Source: an uncultured Odoribacter sp. | GTDB lineage: Bacteria; Bacteroidota; Bacteroidia; Bacteroidales; Marinifilaceae | DNA: 64,000 nucleotides | Reading direction: 5' to 3' | Assembly (NCBI GenBank): GCA_944321165.1 | Contig: CALUKE010000002.1 | Location: 186,001 to 250,000 of the forward strand | Shown: piece after piece, positions 48,155 to 56,643 of the stretch | How the letters are laid out: each line of letters starts with the position of its first letter | Numbering within the stretch: position 1 is the first letter of the stretch | The notes under the pieces: model-generated | Databases searched by the model: none | Told to the model about the DNA's origin: nothing | What the model saw: only the letters and a program-made list of their open reading frames with translations | Position numbers and translations under genes: made by a program

Positions 48155-48829
48155 ATGAATTTGTTTAAGGCTCTATCGTATAAAGAATGGATGAAGACAA
48201 GAAAGTTTATTCTTGTGACTTTTGTCCTGCTGGCTGCTGTAGCGGTATATTCTTATATTGACATTACGTACGCCATAAGAATGGAAGAGGCGGTCAATGT
48301 CTGGTATGGATTTATATTTCAGGGAGTATCAGTTTCAAGTCTGATGATGTATCTGATACCATTGTCAGGTATTTCGATGGCTATAATACAGTTTGTTCCT
48401 GAAATGACAAACAAGAGACTCAAACTTACCTTGCATCTTCCTGCCGGCGAAACCAGACTGGTGTCGGCAATGCTGCTGTATGGTTATGGGGTATTGTTTG
48501 CATTGTATTTTGCCTGTGTGATATTTATGTCTGTAATTATCGGCATGATTCTGCCTTCTGAAGTAGTGGGCATGATGGTTTTACAATTTCTGCCCTGGAT
48601 TACTGCTGGACTTGCGGGATATGGATTTACGGCATGGATATGCGTGGAACCCAGCTGGAAACAGAGGATATTCAATATGCTGATTTCAGTAGGACTGCTG
48701 TCTGTACTGTTTGTCTCTATTTATCCTGAAACCTATTCAGACTTTGGCTGGGGTATGCTTTTAGTGCTTGTTTCGTCGTTTGTTTTTCCTTTCTATTCGT
48801 GTGTCAGGTTTAAACAGGGAATTCAATAA
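48155..48829 (+). CDS. ABC transporter membrane subunit (ABC-2-like, six-helix)
   Basis: A 224-residue integral membrane protein. About six hydrophobic segments are visible (for example VLLAAVAVYSYIDITYAI, SLMMYLIPLSGISMAIIQFV, YGYGVLFALYFACVIFMSVI, FLPWITAGLAGYGFTAWICV and LVLVSSFVFPFYSCV). It lies 20 bases after the ATPase gene and is the natural permease partner. A cytosolic N-terminal KEWMKTRKF stretch is typical of ABC-2 permeases. No specific family name can be given with confidence. Confidence 0.75.
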   Translation: MNLFKALSYKEWMKTRKFILVTFVLLAAVAVYSYIDITYAIRMEEAVNVWYGFIFQGVSVSSLMMYLIPLSGISMAIIQFVPEMTNKRLKLTLHLPAGETRLVSAMLLYGYGVLFALYFACVIFMSVIIGMILPSEVVGMMVLQFLPWITAGLAGYGFTAWICVEPSWKQRIFNMLISVGLLSVLFVSIYPETYSDFGWGMLLVLVSSFVFPFYSCVRFKQGIQ

Positions 48830-48867
48830 GATGATTTTACCTTTAACAATATAAACAGATTTTGGAT

Positions 48868-50112
48868 ATGAGATTTAAGAATATTATATATGTGATAATT
48901 CTTGTTCTGACCACAATCATAACTTCGAGGTCAATACCGGCTTTGGTAAAGAAAATAGTGTACGAGTCGAATGGTTATCCTCTGATGTACTATAGTTCAC
49001 GCCTGAAAGAACTTTGCATAATAGATTTTCGTGAGATGAAGGATGCCTTCCGCGATGTCAAGGGAAATGTATATCCGCGTTCGCAATACGATTCCCTCTT
49101 ACCGCTGATGAACTACAGACAACTGGCTATGGATGGAAACTTGCCTGACTCAATTGAAGGTCATGCGATGGATGTAAAGGTTCTGCGCTCGAAACAGGTG
49201 GTGTATCGTTTCAGACCGTCGGATGTTTATTCTCCGCAGCCTAAGATGGGAGTATTGCTTGAGGCTATGCCGAAAAGAGGAAGTTTGTCATTGCCTGGTG
49301 ATTATTTCAGAATGAATGACAGTGAGATGGTTTTTGTAGATGCTGAAACCAACTCTGTAAAAAATGCCAAAAGTAAAATGTTTACTGCTGAACTTCAGAA
49401 AAAAGGATTCGAATTTCCGGCAAAGGCTTTCTGGGGTAACCCTACTGTGCGAAAGCCTTATGAAGAAGGTTATTTCTGTCTGGACAATAACGGTGAGTTG
49501 TTTCATGTAAAAATGGTGAACGGACGTCCTTTTGTGAAGAATACGGGAGTCAGCAAGCAGGTTGCTGTAAAATGGTTTGTCATGCGCGAGGTCAGCGATA
49601 AAAGATTTTATGGTTATCTTTTCGGACAGAACGGAGAATTGGGTATAGTAGAAAGCAATGAGGACGGCGGCTACAGATTTGTCAAGATGGATGTACGTCC
49701 AGTTGACATAACCAAAGACGACATAACCATTATGGGTAATATGCTCTATTGGACAGTAAGGATATATAACTCTGAGGCAATGGACTGCTATGGACTTAGA
49801 TCATCTACTTTAGAATCTTTGTCAACTTATCATCAGGAGAAAGAAATTGGAACATGGGACAGGGTGGCTGATGTTGTTTTCCCGGTAATTTTGTCACCGT
49901 CTTCGCCTGACAATGGCTATGTCGGCTGTTATGTTCTTCATTTCTCGGCATTCGCATGGATACTGTCCGTTATATTGGCTCTGCTGGTTTTTGTGTTTAT
50001 TAGAAAAAGATTAGCTTTGCACAGGAGCCTTATAGTATCTGCGGTGGTGGCCTTGACCGGGATTACGGGTGTTATTGCATTTGTATTATTACCCAAAAAC
50101 AGATTTGAGTAA
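48868..50112 (+). CDS. DUF4857-type membrane-anchored protein
   Basis: A 414-residue protein with one N-terminal membrane segment (about 5-22), a large periplasmic domain (about 25-350) with beta-propeller-like strand repeats (YCLDNNGELFHVKMVNGRPFV, YLFGQNGELGIVESNEDGG), and two more membrane segments at the C-terminus (AFAWILSVILALLVFVFI and SAVVALTGITGVIAFVLL). It matches DUF4857 proteins that accompany this ABC pair. The start ATG at 48868 is used; the frame can be read two codons further up only from a TTG. Function unknown; likely a periplasmic sensor or accessory part of the ABC complex. Confidence 0.75.
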   Translation: MRFKNIIYVIILVLTTIITSRSIPALVKKIVYESNGYPLMYYSSRLKELCIIDFREMKDAFRDVKGNVYPRSQYDSLLPLMNYRQLAMDGNLPDSIEGHAMDVKVLRSKQVVYRFRPSDVYSPQPKMGVLLEAMPKRGSLSLPGDYFRMNDSEMVFVDAETNSVKNAKSKMFTAELQKKGFEFPAKAFWGNPTVRKPYEEGYFCLDNNGELFHVKMVNGRPFVKNTGVSKQVAVKWFVMREVSDKRFYGYLFGQNGELGIVESNEDGGYRFVKMDVRPVDITKDDITIMGNMLYWTVRIYNSEAMDCYGLRSSTLESLSTYHQEKEIGTWDRVADVVFPVILSPSSPDNGYVGCYVLHFSAFAWILSVILALLVFVFIRKRLALHRSLIVSAVVALTGITGVIAFVLLPKNRFE

Positions 50113-50156
50113 ATACTGAAAATTAATTATAAACTTAATCATAAATTTTTTTTGAA

Positions 50157-50708
50157 ATGAAAAAACTTTACTTTTTTATTGCAGCATTGGCTGTTAGTGT
50201 GGCATTTACATCATGCGGAAACAGTAAGAAACAGTCGGAAGAATCTTCAACAACCAAGCAGGTAGCGCAGGGAATAGATGCTTCAAAAGCTTTGTATGTG
50301 GAGGAAATCCTTAAAAACGCAGAGAATGAAGTTGGTAAGGAAATAACTCTGAAAGGTTTCGTGACACATACCTGCAAGCATTCAGGACGCAGATGTTTTG
50401 TTATGGGTAATGACCAAAAAACATCAATACGTGTAGAGGCGAGAGGAAATATCGGAGGTTTCAACCGCGAGCTTATCGGTTCTGAACTTGTTATCAAGGG
50501 AATCCTGAAAGAGAATAAGCTCACAAAAGAATATATCGACCAGGCAGAAGAGGAACTGAAGGAAAAGCAGGGAAAAGAAAGCAATGGTGAAACTTGCGAT
50601 GCTGAATTGAGCAATATAGAAAATATGCGTAAGTGGATGAAGGAAAACAATAAGGATTATTATTCGATATATTTTATTGAAGGAACTGATTATGAAGTTG
50701 TTGAATAA
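50157..50708 (+). CDS. small OB-fold-like lipoprotein with a Cys/His cluster
   Basis: A 183-residue lipoprotein; signal peptide with lipobox AFTSC (Cys20). After a Ser/Thr-rich linker comes an OB-fold-like beta segment (about 45-125, GKEITLKGFV, SELVIKGIL) and a charged C-terminal helix. Within the OB segment are His71, Cys73, His75 and Cys80 (THTCKHSGRRC), a set that could bind a metal or haem. It resembles DUF4920-like or nucleic-acid-free OB lipoproteins of Bacteroidetes that carry a Cys pair. Its gene overlaps the PepSY gene by 17 bases, so the two products probably act together. Binding of a metal is my inference. Confidence 0.65.
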   Translation: MKKLYFFIAALAVSVAFTSCGNSKKQSEESSTTKQVAQGIDASKALYVEEILKNAENEVGKEITLKGFVTHTCKHSGRRCFVMGNDQKTSIRVEARGNIGGFNRELIGSELVIKGILKENKLTKEYIDQAEEELKEKQGKESNGETCDAELSNIENMRKWMKENNKDYYSIYFIEGTDYEVVE

Positions 50709-51240
50709 AAGCCTTTCATATTGGTTGAGGATTATTCATCGCGACCTGGGCTTTCTGATGGTGGGCTTGTGCCTGGTTTACGGAGTGTCAGGATTCCTGC
50801 TGAACCACATGGACGGAAAAGATCCTGCATTTAAAACCACAGAAACCAAGGTGGAACTGAAAAAAGGGATGGATGCTGATGCTATAACAGCCGAATGGAA
50901 CGCTGATTCGGAACTACCACATCTCAAGAAGGTTCTTGGAATTGACGATGAACATTTCAGAATTATGCTGGAAGGGGGAGTTGGAATATACAACTCGCTA
51001 ACCGGTATCACTGAATACGAAATTCATGAGAAACGTCCTGTGATATACTGGTTTAACAGACTCCATTATAACCGTGTAAACGGGTGGAGCTTTATGGGCG
51101 ATTTCTTTGCTTTTTCATTGATATTCTTTGCCATTTCCGGACTTTTTATGATTAAGGGAAAGAATGGTATAGCGGGAAGAGGTAAATGGTATCTGTTGGT
51201 TGGAATAATGATTCCAATATTTTATATGATACTATCATAA
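50692..51240 (+). CDS. PepSY-associated transmembrane protein
   Basis: A 182-residue inner-membrane protein with a first membrane segment (about 17-38, FLMVGLCLVYGVSGFLLNH, following a short basic IIHRDLG stretch), a periplasmic PepSY-like domain (about 45-125) and two more segments at the C-terminus (FFAFSLIFFAISGLFMI and YLLVGIMIPIFYMIL). This is the PepSY_TM layout found in proteins next to siderophore or haem receptors, where they are thought to reduce iron. The start at 50692 overlaps the previous gene by 17 bases. It is the last gene of the island operon, and a terminator follows. Confidence 0.85.
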   Translation: MKLLNKSLSYWLRIIHRDLGFLMVGLCLVYGVSGFLLNHMDGKDPAFKTTETKVELKKGMDADAITAEWNADSELPHLKKVLGIDDEHFRIMLEGGVGIYNSLTGITEYEIHEKRPVIYWFNRLHYNRVNGWSFMGDFFAFSLIFFAISGLFMIKGKNGIAGRGKWYLLVGIMIPIFYMILS

Positions 51241-51374
51241 AATGAATATTTTGACTTTATCAAGTCTTTATTTCGAGACAACCTATTATATTAATTTAAT
51301 ATGGATTTAGATGGACTTGTTTCCCTCTCAAAATAATTCCATTTTTTAGGAATATCTCTAAACCTCATATAATT

Positions 51375-51422
51375 AGTCAACTAATTCATACACAAAGTAT
51401 AGCAAATTAGTTGGCTTTTTAT
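51375..51422 (+). terminator. terminator of the island operon
   Basis: AGTCAACTAATT (51375-51386) and AATTAGTTGGCT (51405-51416), a 12-base stem with one G-T pair, followed by a T run. It ends the operon about 135 bases after the last stop. The remainder of 51241-51561 is AT-rich and holds no gene. Confidence 0.8.
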
Positions 51423-51545
51423 ATCTTGAGTTATTTTTCTAAAGGGAAGGGTTATTTGCATAAATGAGAGAAATACGCAACTTAAGATATAGCAAAAGAC
51501 CTAATATCCCATACAACGTGAGTGATTTTTATTTGTATTTAGGAG

Positions 51546-51568
51546 GGAGTAGATGATCCATCTACTCC
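51546..51568 (-). terminator. hairpin at the end of the hdeD-like gene
   Basis: GGAGTAGATG (51546-51555) and CATCTACTCC (51559-51568) form a perfect 10-base stem with a 3-base loop that includes the stop codon of the gene. On the minus strand no strong T run follows, so termination is probable but not certain. Confidence 0.5.
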
Positions 51569-52164
51569 ACTTCTATGATTTCCGCTATTCCGTCTTGCTG
51601 GATTTTTTTGTTGAACTGTTTCCATTTGAAGGAGAGGATGATTCGGAATATCCCGTAGAGAATAAAGGAGAGGCCTATGTATACAAGGATGAATAATCCG
51701 CCATATATGGGTGAAATTAAAAATAGAAAAGAGCACAGCAGGCTGAGTATGTTGCATGTCAGAAGCCAACCCCAACCTTTAATGGCAAGTTCGGAAAGTT
51801 TACATGATTCGCAAATGCCCAGAATGGAGTGGAACAACATCCAGAAGCCGACTACATAAATCAGAGTTGTTGTGACAAGCGGCAAGGGAAGCATGAAAAG
51901 CCAAAGCCCGAACAGAATTTCCAGGATGCCCCGAGCCAGGCTCCAACCCCAATAATCATTCCATTTCCGGTTGACTGTGGCGAAAACGATATTGAAAATA
52001 CCGCCGATAATCAGCACGGCTATAAAAAAGGCTGTCAGCGCAGCGAGCGAATCCAGGGGAGTGACAAAACAGCATACACCAGCTATTATACTTAATATAC
52101 CGATAATGAGCGATATCCACCAAAAATGAAAAGATCTCTTCGATTGATAAAATACATTTGACAT
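51562..52164 (-). CDS. HdeD-like DUF308 membrane protein
   Basis: A 200-residue inner-membrane protein with six hydrophobic segments (WWISLIIGILSIIAGVCCFV, ALTAFFIAVLIIGGIFNIVF, ILEILFGLWLFMLPLPLV, IYVVGFWMLFHSILGIC, LLTCNILSLLCSFLFLI, FILVYIGLSFILYGIF). This is the DUF308/HdeD pattern of three repeated two-helix units. E. coli HdeD is an acid-resistance protein; in Bacteroidetes the role is unproven. It marks the first non-island gene to the right of the island. Confidence 0.85.
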   Translation of the reverse strand: MSNVFYQSKRSFHFWWISLIIGILSIIAGVCCFVTPLDSLAALTAFFIAVLIIGGIFNIVFATVNRKWNDYWGWSLARGILEILFGLWLFMLPLPLVTTTLIYVVGFWMLFHSILGICESCKLSELAIKGWGWLLTCNILSLLCSFLFLISPIYGGLFILVYIGLSFILYGIFRIILSFKWKQFNKKIQQDGIAEIIEVE

Positions 52165-52181
52165 ATTGTTTCTGTTTAAAA

Positions 52182-52203
52182 GTTTAACTACGTAAAGTTA
52201 AAC
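52182..52203. promoter_or_regulatory. 7-base palindrome upstream of the hdeD-like gene
   Basis: GTTTAAC (52182-52188) and GTTAAAC (52197-52203) are reverse complements eight bases apart, about 20 bases ahead of the start codon. This could be an operator or a leader stem; no other support exists. Confidence 0.3.
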
Positions 52204-52283
52204 ATTCGGATGGTGTCGGTTTTATGCATATTGCTTCAAAAATGTGCAAAATTTCGCTTTTTGATGAGGAGGGTTTTATAGGT

Positions 52284-52319
52284 AAAAAAAGAAGCTACCT
52301 GAATGACAGATAGCTTCTT
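52284..52319 (-). terminator. terminator of rpmE2
   Basis: On the minus strand AAGAAGCTATCTG pairs with CAGGTAGCTTCTT around a TCATT loop, with one mismatch-type pair, and is followed by seven T. It is a clear rho-independent terminator shortly after the L31 stop. Confidence 0.85.
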
Positions 52320-52342
52320 CGATTTCTTGTTTGTGGAAATAC

Positions 52343-52606
52343 TTATTTTTTTCTTTTTTCCATGTGATCTTTATAACGATTCATGAATTTATCCACACGA
52401 CCTGCGGTATCCACCAATTTTACCTTTCCGGTGTAAAACGGGTGAGATGTGTTTGAGATTTCCATTTTTACCAAAGGATATTCTACACCATCAATTTCGA
52501 TGGTCTCTTTGGATGCTGCGGTAGATTTGGTAATGGTGGTTGTGCCGTTAGACATATCTTTAAACACTACCAGTCTGTAATTTTCAGGATGTATGCCCTT
52601 CTTCAT
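52343..52606 (-). CDS. rpmE2: 50S ribosomal protein L31 type B
   Basis: An 87-residue protein starting [10 protein letters not shown] and carrying the SHPFYTGK motif of L31. It lacks the CxxC zinc pair of type A L31, so it is the zinc-independent type B form, normal for Bacteroidetes. It has its own consensus promoter and terminator. Confidence 0.97.
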   Translation of the reverse strand: MKKGIHPENYRLVVFKDMSNGTTTITKSTAASKETIEIDGVEYPLVKMEISNTSHPFYTGKVKLVDTAGRVDKFMNRYKDHMEKRKK

Positions 52607-52647
52607 TGTATGAAAATTTTATAATTATTCTTTCCGTTATCGATCGG

Positions 52648-52678
52648 CAAAGATAGCTGATCTATTCTTAATTGCAAA
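52648..52678 (-). promoter_or_regulatory. promoter of rpmE2
   Basis: Read on the minus strand: TTTG (52678-52675), 19 bases, then TATCTTTG (52655-52648). This exactly fits the Bacteroides -33/-7 consensus and places the start about 35 bases ahead of the L31 start codon. Confidence 0.8.
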
Positions 52679-52763
52679 AGAAAATCGAAACTTTTTTGAG
52701 ATTGTGAAGTGAAATTATTTTTCCGACTTTTATGGCCAAAAGTTTTAATTTTGCGCTTAAAGA

Positions 52764-53552
52764 ATGATTATGGAGAAACAGAGGATCAAGGATTTCCCTT
52801 TCTATTGTTTTAAGCATCTGTCTCGTTTTGAGCGCATAAAACATTTTGTTTCTTCCGAAGTCGGGAATATCGGTTTCTCGGATTCGGAAGCGGATGAAAC
52901 GGTTCGTTTGAACCGTTGCCGATTGGCGGAGGCTGTCGGTTTTGACGTCCACCATTTGATTACGGCTCAGCAGGTGCATTCGGCGACGGTGAAAGTGGTG
53001 ACGGAACAGGATGCCGGAAGAGGGGCCTTGGAAAAAGAGAGCCGGATTCCGATGTGTGATGCGTTGGTGACAAACCGAAGGGGAATCTGTTTGATGGTGC
53101 TGTCCGCCGATTGTGTTCCTGTATTGCTGTACGATCCCGAGCGTCAGGTGATTGCGGCTGTTCATGCCGGTTGGCGGGGAACAGTGACGGGGATTGTCAG
53201 GAAGACGGTAGCGGTGATGGCGGAGCGGTTTGCCTGTCGATCGGCGGATTTATTGGCGGGCATTGCCCCTTCGATCGGCCCCTGTTGTTTTGAAGTGGGA
53301 GAGGAGGTCGCCCGGGTGTTTGGGGAAATGTTTCCTGCCGATCCGGAGATCGTCAGACAGGGAAAGTGTATGGGAAAATTTCAGGTGGATTTGTGGGAGG
53401 CAAATCGGAGAGAATTGCTGGAAAGTGGGGTTCGGGATGAACAGATAGAGATTGCCGGTATGTGTACTGTGTGTAGACCGGAACATTTTTTTTCCTATCG
53501 CAGAGACGGAGAGCTGGCAGGACGTTTCGGGGCCGGTATTATGTTGCTTTGA
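52764..53552 (+). CDS. pgeF: peptidoglycan editing factor PgeF (YfiH/YlmD laccase-domain family)
   Basis: A 262-residue cytosolic protein of the YfiH/DUF152 family. The characteristic motifs are QQVHSATV, VLSADCVPVLLYDP, HAGWRGT and GPCCFEVG; the His and Cys in these bind copper or zinc. PgeF removes misincorporated amino acids from peptidoglycan precursors, and earlier annotation called it a polyphenol oxidase. A second ATG at 52770 is equally plausible. It stands alone on the plus strand. Confidence 0.92.
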   Translation: MIMEKQRIKDFPFYCFKHLSRFERIKHFVSSEVGNIGFSDSEADETVRLNRCRLAEAVGFDVHHLITAQQVHSATVKVVTEQDAGRGALEKESRIPMCDALVTNRRGICLMVLSADCVPVLLYDPERQVIAAVHAGWRGTVTGIVRKTVAVMAERFACRSADLLAGIAPSIGPCCFEVGEEVARVFGEMFPADPEIVRQGKCMGKFQVDLWEANRRELLESGVRDEQIEIAGMCTVCRPEHFFSYRRDGELAGRFGAGIMLL

Positions 53553-53687
53553 CGAAGGTTGAAGTGAATGGGGTGACGATGGCAAAAACGTTTTCGTAAT
53601 TATGTCGTGTGAAAATGCTGCTTGTCTGCATAACTCCGCGGGGAATATTTTACTTTTGCATCGTTTTATGGGTAAATTTAATGGGAT

Positions 53688-54044
53688 ATGTTACCAGGTA
53701 TTTTTATTGTGCTCTTTTTTTATGCCTTTGGTGAATTTGTCGCCTGGCTGTTGAACGGTTTTATTCCCGGGAGTGTGATCGGTATGGTACTGCTGTTTGC
53801 CGCCTTGGGTTTTAAGCTGGTAAAACCTGAGCAGATCAAGCCGGTTGCCCGATTCCTTTGTGACAATATGGCCTTGTTTTTTGTGCCGGCTGGAGTCGGG
53901 ATCGTAAATGCGCTGGATATTTTATCCCGTTACTGGCAGGCGGTATTGGTGGCTTGTGCTGTCAGTACGGTAGTGGTTATCGTGGTCGTTGCCCTGATAC
54001 AGCAGTGGTTTGAAAAACATCGTAAAGGAGCGGAAGACCGTTAA
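53688..54044 (+). CDS. CidA/LrgA family membrane protein
   Basis: A 118-residue membrane protein with four hydrophobic segments, including the family blocks GEFVAWLLNGFIPGSVIGMVL and MALFFVPAGVGIV. With the following LrgB gene (9 bases apart) it forms the two-part holin-like or C4/pyruvate transport-related system described for CidAB/LrgAB. Which role it has here is unknown. Confidence 0.92.
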   Translation: MLPGIFIVLFFYAFGEFVAWLLNGFIPGSVIGMVLLFAALGFKLVKPEQIKPVARFLCDNMALFFVPAGVGIVNALDILSRYWQAVLVACAVSTVVVIVVVALIQQWFEKHRKGAEDR

Positions 54045-54055
54045 AATGAAAAGTG

Positions 54056-54748
54056 ATGGAAGAGTGGTTGCATTCTGAAATTTTTATATTGACGCTGGTG
54101 ATCGGAGTCTATTTGCTGGCCGTCTGGTTGTTCAAGAAGACGAAATTGAGTATCTTGAATCCTTTGCTGGTTTCGATTCCGGTGCTGGCTTTGTTGACCC
54201 ATTGTTTGGGTATCTCTTACGAAGCCTTTGAAAAGGGCAGTCGAATTATCAGTTTTTTGCTGGGACCGACGGTGGTGGTGATGGGCTATTTGCTGTATGA
54301 ACAGATAGAACAGTTGAAAACGAATGCTGTATCCATTATCACTTCGGTATTTGTCGGATGTATTACCGGAATTTTGAGTGTCGTTTTCATTGCCCGTTAT
54401 TTCGGTGCGGACCATGCCCTCATTGCTTCTCTGGAGCCGAAATCCGTAACGACCCCTATCGCAATGAGTATTGCGGAGCGCAGTGGGGGTATTCCTGCCA
54501 TTGCGGCGGTCGTCGTGATCGTCGTCGGTATTTTCGGGGGATTGGTCGGTCCGTTTATTCTGGAACGTTTGGGGATCAAAAGCCGTATTGCCCGAGGTTT
54601 GGCCCTGGGATCGGCAGCCCATGGACTGGGAACTGCCAAGGCCATGGAACTGGGGGCGGTGGAGGGCGCCATCAGTGGTCTGGCGATCGGTGTGATGGGG
54701 ATTATGACCGCTATCCTGGTTCCGGTGATCGAATTCTTTCTGAAGTAA
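54056..54748 (+). CDS. LrgB family membrane protein
   Basis: A 230-residue membrane protein with about seven hydrophobic segments and the LrgB signature blocks LLGPTVVVMGYLLYEQ, EPKSVTTPIAMSIAE and GSAAHGLGTAKAMELG. It is co-transcribed with the LrgA-like gene. ATG 54056 is preferred to the GTG at 54053. Confidence 0.93.
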   Translation: MEEWLHSEIFILTLVIGVYLLAVWLFKKTKLSILNPLLVSIPVLALLTHCLGISYEAFEKGSRIISFLLGPTVVVMGYLLYEQIEQLKTNAVSIITSVFVGCITGILSVVFIARYFGADHALIASLEPKSVTTPIAMSIAERSGGIPAIAAVVVIVVGIFGGLVGPFILERLGIKSRIARGLALGSAAHGLGTAKAMELGAVEGAISGLAIGVMGIMTAILVPVIEFFLK

Positions 54749-54752
54749 ATGT

Positions 54753-55583
54753 TTACAATGCCTCGATAATTCCTTTAAACAGTGCGCTCATGCGGGGTTG
54801 TGCCTTGTTCCCCATATCCTGTACTTCGGTATGGCTGGTTTTGATGAGTTCCGGGGAGGCCGTACTGTTGGTGATGACCGACATGCCGAAACATTCCATG
54901 TTCATGTGGCGAGCTACGATGATTTCCGGTACGGTGGACATGCCGACAGCGTCACCGCCGATGATACGGAGCCAGTTGTATTCTGCCGGTGTTTCGAAAG
55001 AAGGACCCTGTAAACCGGCATAAACACCGTGTCGCAAAGGAATATTCAACCGTTGTCCACAGGCTTCCGCCAGGCGGATGAGACGAGGACTGTAGGCATC
55101 GGTCATGCCTGGAAAGCGGGGACCGAGTTCCTCGATGTTTTTACCTCTGAGCGGATGTTCCGGAAAAAGGTTGATGTGATCCGTGATGATCATCAGATCG
55201 CCGGCCAAAAATTGTGGGTTTACACCTCCAGCGGCGTTGGATACGAAGAGCTGTTTTATTCCCAGTTCATGCAATACCCTTATCGGGAAGGTGACTTCCT
55301 GCATAGAATAGCCCTCATAATAGTGAAAACGTCCCTGCATGGCGATGACATTCTTGCCTCCGAATTTTCCAAGAAGCAGATTGCCTTTGTGACCGACCAC
55401 CGTTGACAGCGGGAAATGTGGAATGCCGGCATAGGGAATGGTGTGTTTTATTTCGATTGCTTCGGCTAATTCTCCCAAGCCGGTACCTAAAATGATGCCG
55501 ATGGAATACTCTTCTTTGTCTAAAAAGCGAGAGATATACGCTGCACTATCTTTGATTTTTTCTAACATATTCTGATATTTCAT
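54753..55583 (-). CDS. purine-nucleoside phosphorylase
   Basis: A 276-residue trimeric-type (class II) purine nucleoside phosphorylase. The family motifs are [51 protein letters not shown] and [12 protein letters not shown]. It splits purine nucleosides with phosphate to base and ribose-1-phosphate. Its start overlaps the end of lpxK by 38 bases; ATG 55568 (MLEKIKD) is an alternative that still overlaps. It is the last gene of a minus-strand sppA-lpxK-PNP group. Confidence 0.95.
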   Translation of the reverse strand: MKYQNMLEKIKDSAAYISRFLDKEEYSIGIILGTGLGELAEAIEIKHTIPYAGIPHFPLSTVVGHKGNLLLGKFGGKNVIAMQGRFHYYEGYSMQEVTFPIRVLHELGIKQLFVSNAAGGVNPQFLAGDLMIITDHINLFPEHPLRGKNIEELGPRFPGMTDAYSPRLIRLAEACGQRLNIPLRHGVYAGLQGPSFETPAEYNWLRIIGGDAVGMSTVPEIIVARHMNMECFGMSVITNSTASPELIKTSHTEVQDMGNKAQPRMSALFKGIIEAL

Positions 55584-56598
55584 TTAATAATAGGTCCTCT
55601 TTATGGATGAATACCGGCTCTATGGGAATGTAATAGATTACCGGTTTTAATTGTTCCGGCAGTAGGGCTGTTTGCAGTCGGACCGCGTCTTTTTCCGTCG
55701 TGAAAATGTATTTTTTCCCGTTGGGAATGGCATCGAATGTTTTTTGAATTTGTTGCAGATCTCTGGCGCTGAAATGATGATGATCCGGATAGGGCATTTC
55801 GATGATATTCGGCGTAAAAGTACGGAGGTGTTCGACGTAGGGACCTGGTTGGGCAATCCCTGTCACACAGAGGATGCTGCTGTCCGTTTCCGGTTGTACA
55901 GGCAGGCCTTCCGGAAAGAGCGGATGAATATCGCCGTATTTTAAAGTCGTAAAAAACAGCTGTTGATAAGGTTTGATTTTCAAGTGTTTGGAGATGATTC
56001 GTTTTTCGATCGGCTGGATGTCGCTGGGACATTTGGTGACGATGATATAATCGGCTCTTTTCAGGGCATGTACGCTTTCTCGCAGTCTGCCGGCCGGAAG
56101 CAGGCAATCCTCTTGTACCGGTCGGTTGTAATCGACCAGTACGATGTTCTTGTCTGCCTGTACGTACCGGTGTTGAAAGGCATCGTCCAATAAAATGACT
56201 TCCGGTGGACTCGGCAATGTCAGCAATTTCCGGATGCCTCTCACCCGATTGGCGTCACAGGCCATCAGAATATCCGGAAACTTGTGTTTGATTTGCATGG
56301 GTTCATCTCCGATTTCTGCGGCGGTAGATTTTTCATCGGCTAAAATGAATCCACGGGTTTTGCGTTTATATCCGCGGCTGAGGCAGGCTACCCGGAATTT
56401 TTTTTGTAAGGCGGAGATCAACAGTTCCGTGTGAGGTGTTTTTCCCGTGCCTCCCACCGTGATATTGCCGATACAGATGATCGGGACTTTAAAACTTTGC
56501 GACTTTAGTATTCCGATGTGGAATAAAAAGTTGCGTATGCCGGTGATAAAACCGTAGATGATACTGAGCGGCAGTAATAGTATTTTGACATATGCCAT
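55546..56598 (-). CDS. lpxK: tetraacyldisaccharide 4'-kinase
   Basis: A 350-residue inner-membrane associated kinase. The N-terminal membrane anchor (about 5-25) is followed by the P-loop ([15 protein letters not shown]) and the second conserved block ([14 protein letters not shown]). It phosphorylates the 4' position of the lipid A disaccharide. It lies 45 bases after sppA and overlaps the nucleoside phosphorylase gene. Confidence 0.95.
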   Translation of the reverse strand: MAYVKILLLPLSIIYGFITGIRNFLFHIGILKSQSFKVPIICIGNITVGGTGKTPHTELLISALQKKFRVACLSRGYKRKTRGFILADEKSTAAEIGDEPMQIKHKFPDILMACDANRVRGIRKLLTLPSPPEVILLDDAFQHRYVQADKNIVLVDYNRPVQEDCLLPAGRLRESVHALKRADYIIVTKCPSDIQPIEKRIISKHLKIKPYQQLFFTTLKYGDIHPLFPEGLPVQPETDSSILCVTGIAQPGPYVEHLRTFTPNIIEMPYPDHHHFSARDLQQIQKTFDAIPNGKKYIFTTEKDAVRLQTALLPEQLKPVIYYIPIEPVFIHKEDLLLNEISEYVRKNQR

Positions 56599-56643
56599 GG
56601 CCGTTAGTTTTGGTTTTTCATTCGGTTCGTGTGTTGTTTTCGC

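Larger units (their letters stand above)
40918..51540. mobile_element. AT-rich genomic island at tRNA-Lys (decayed integrative element)
   Basis: Directly after tRNA-Lys the base composition and codon use change: AGA/AGG and ATA codons and T-ending codons are common here, whereas the flanking genes favour CGG/CGT and ATC. The segment holds a truncated tyrosine-integrase start (41186-41320), inverted and direct repeats close to the tRNA, and an eight-gene operon. It has no conjugation, mobilisation or transposase gene. The right edge is set near 51540, where flanking-style genes resume; I could not find a copy of the tRNA 3' end there, so the border is approximate. The best reading is horizontally acquired cargo left after loss of its mobility genes. 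Confidence 0.65.

Noticed and set aside
51241..51561. Right attachment site as a copy of the tRNA-Lys 3' end
   Set aside because: No stretch matching the T arm and acceptor end of the tRNA was found here, so the island border stays approximate.
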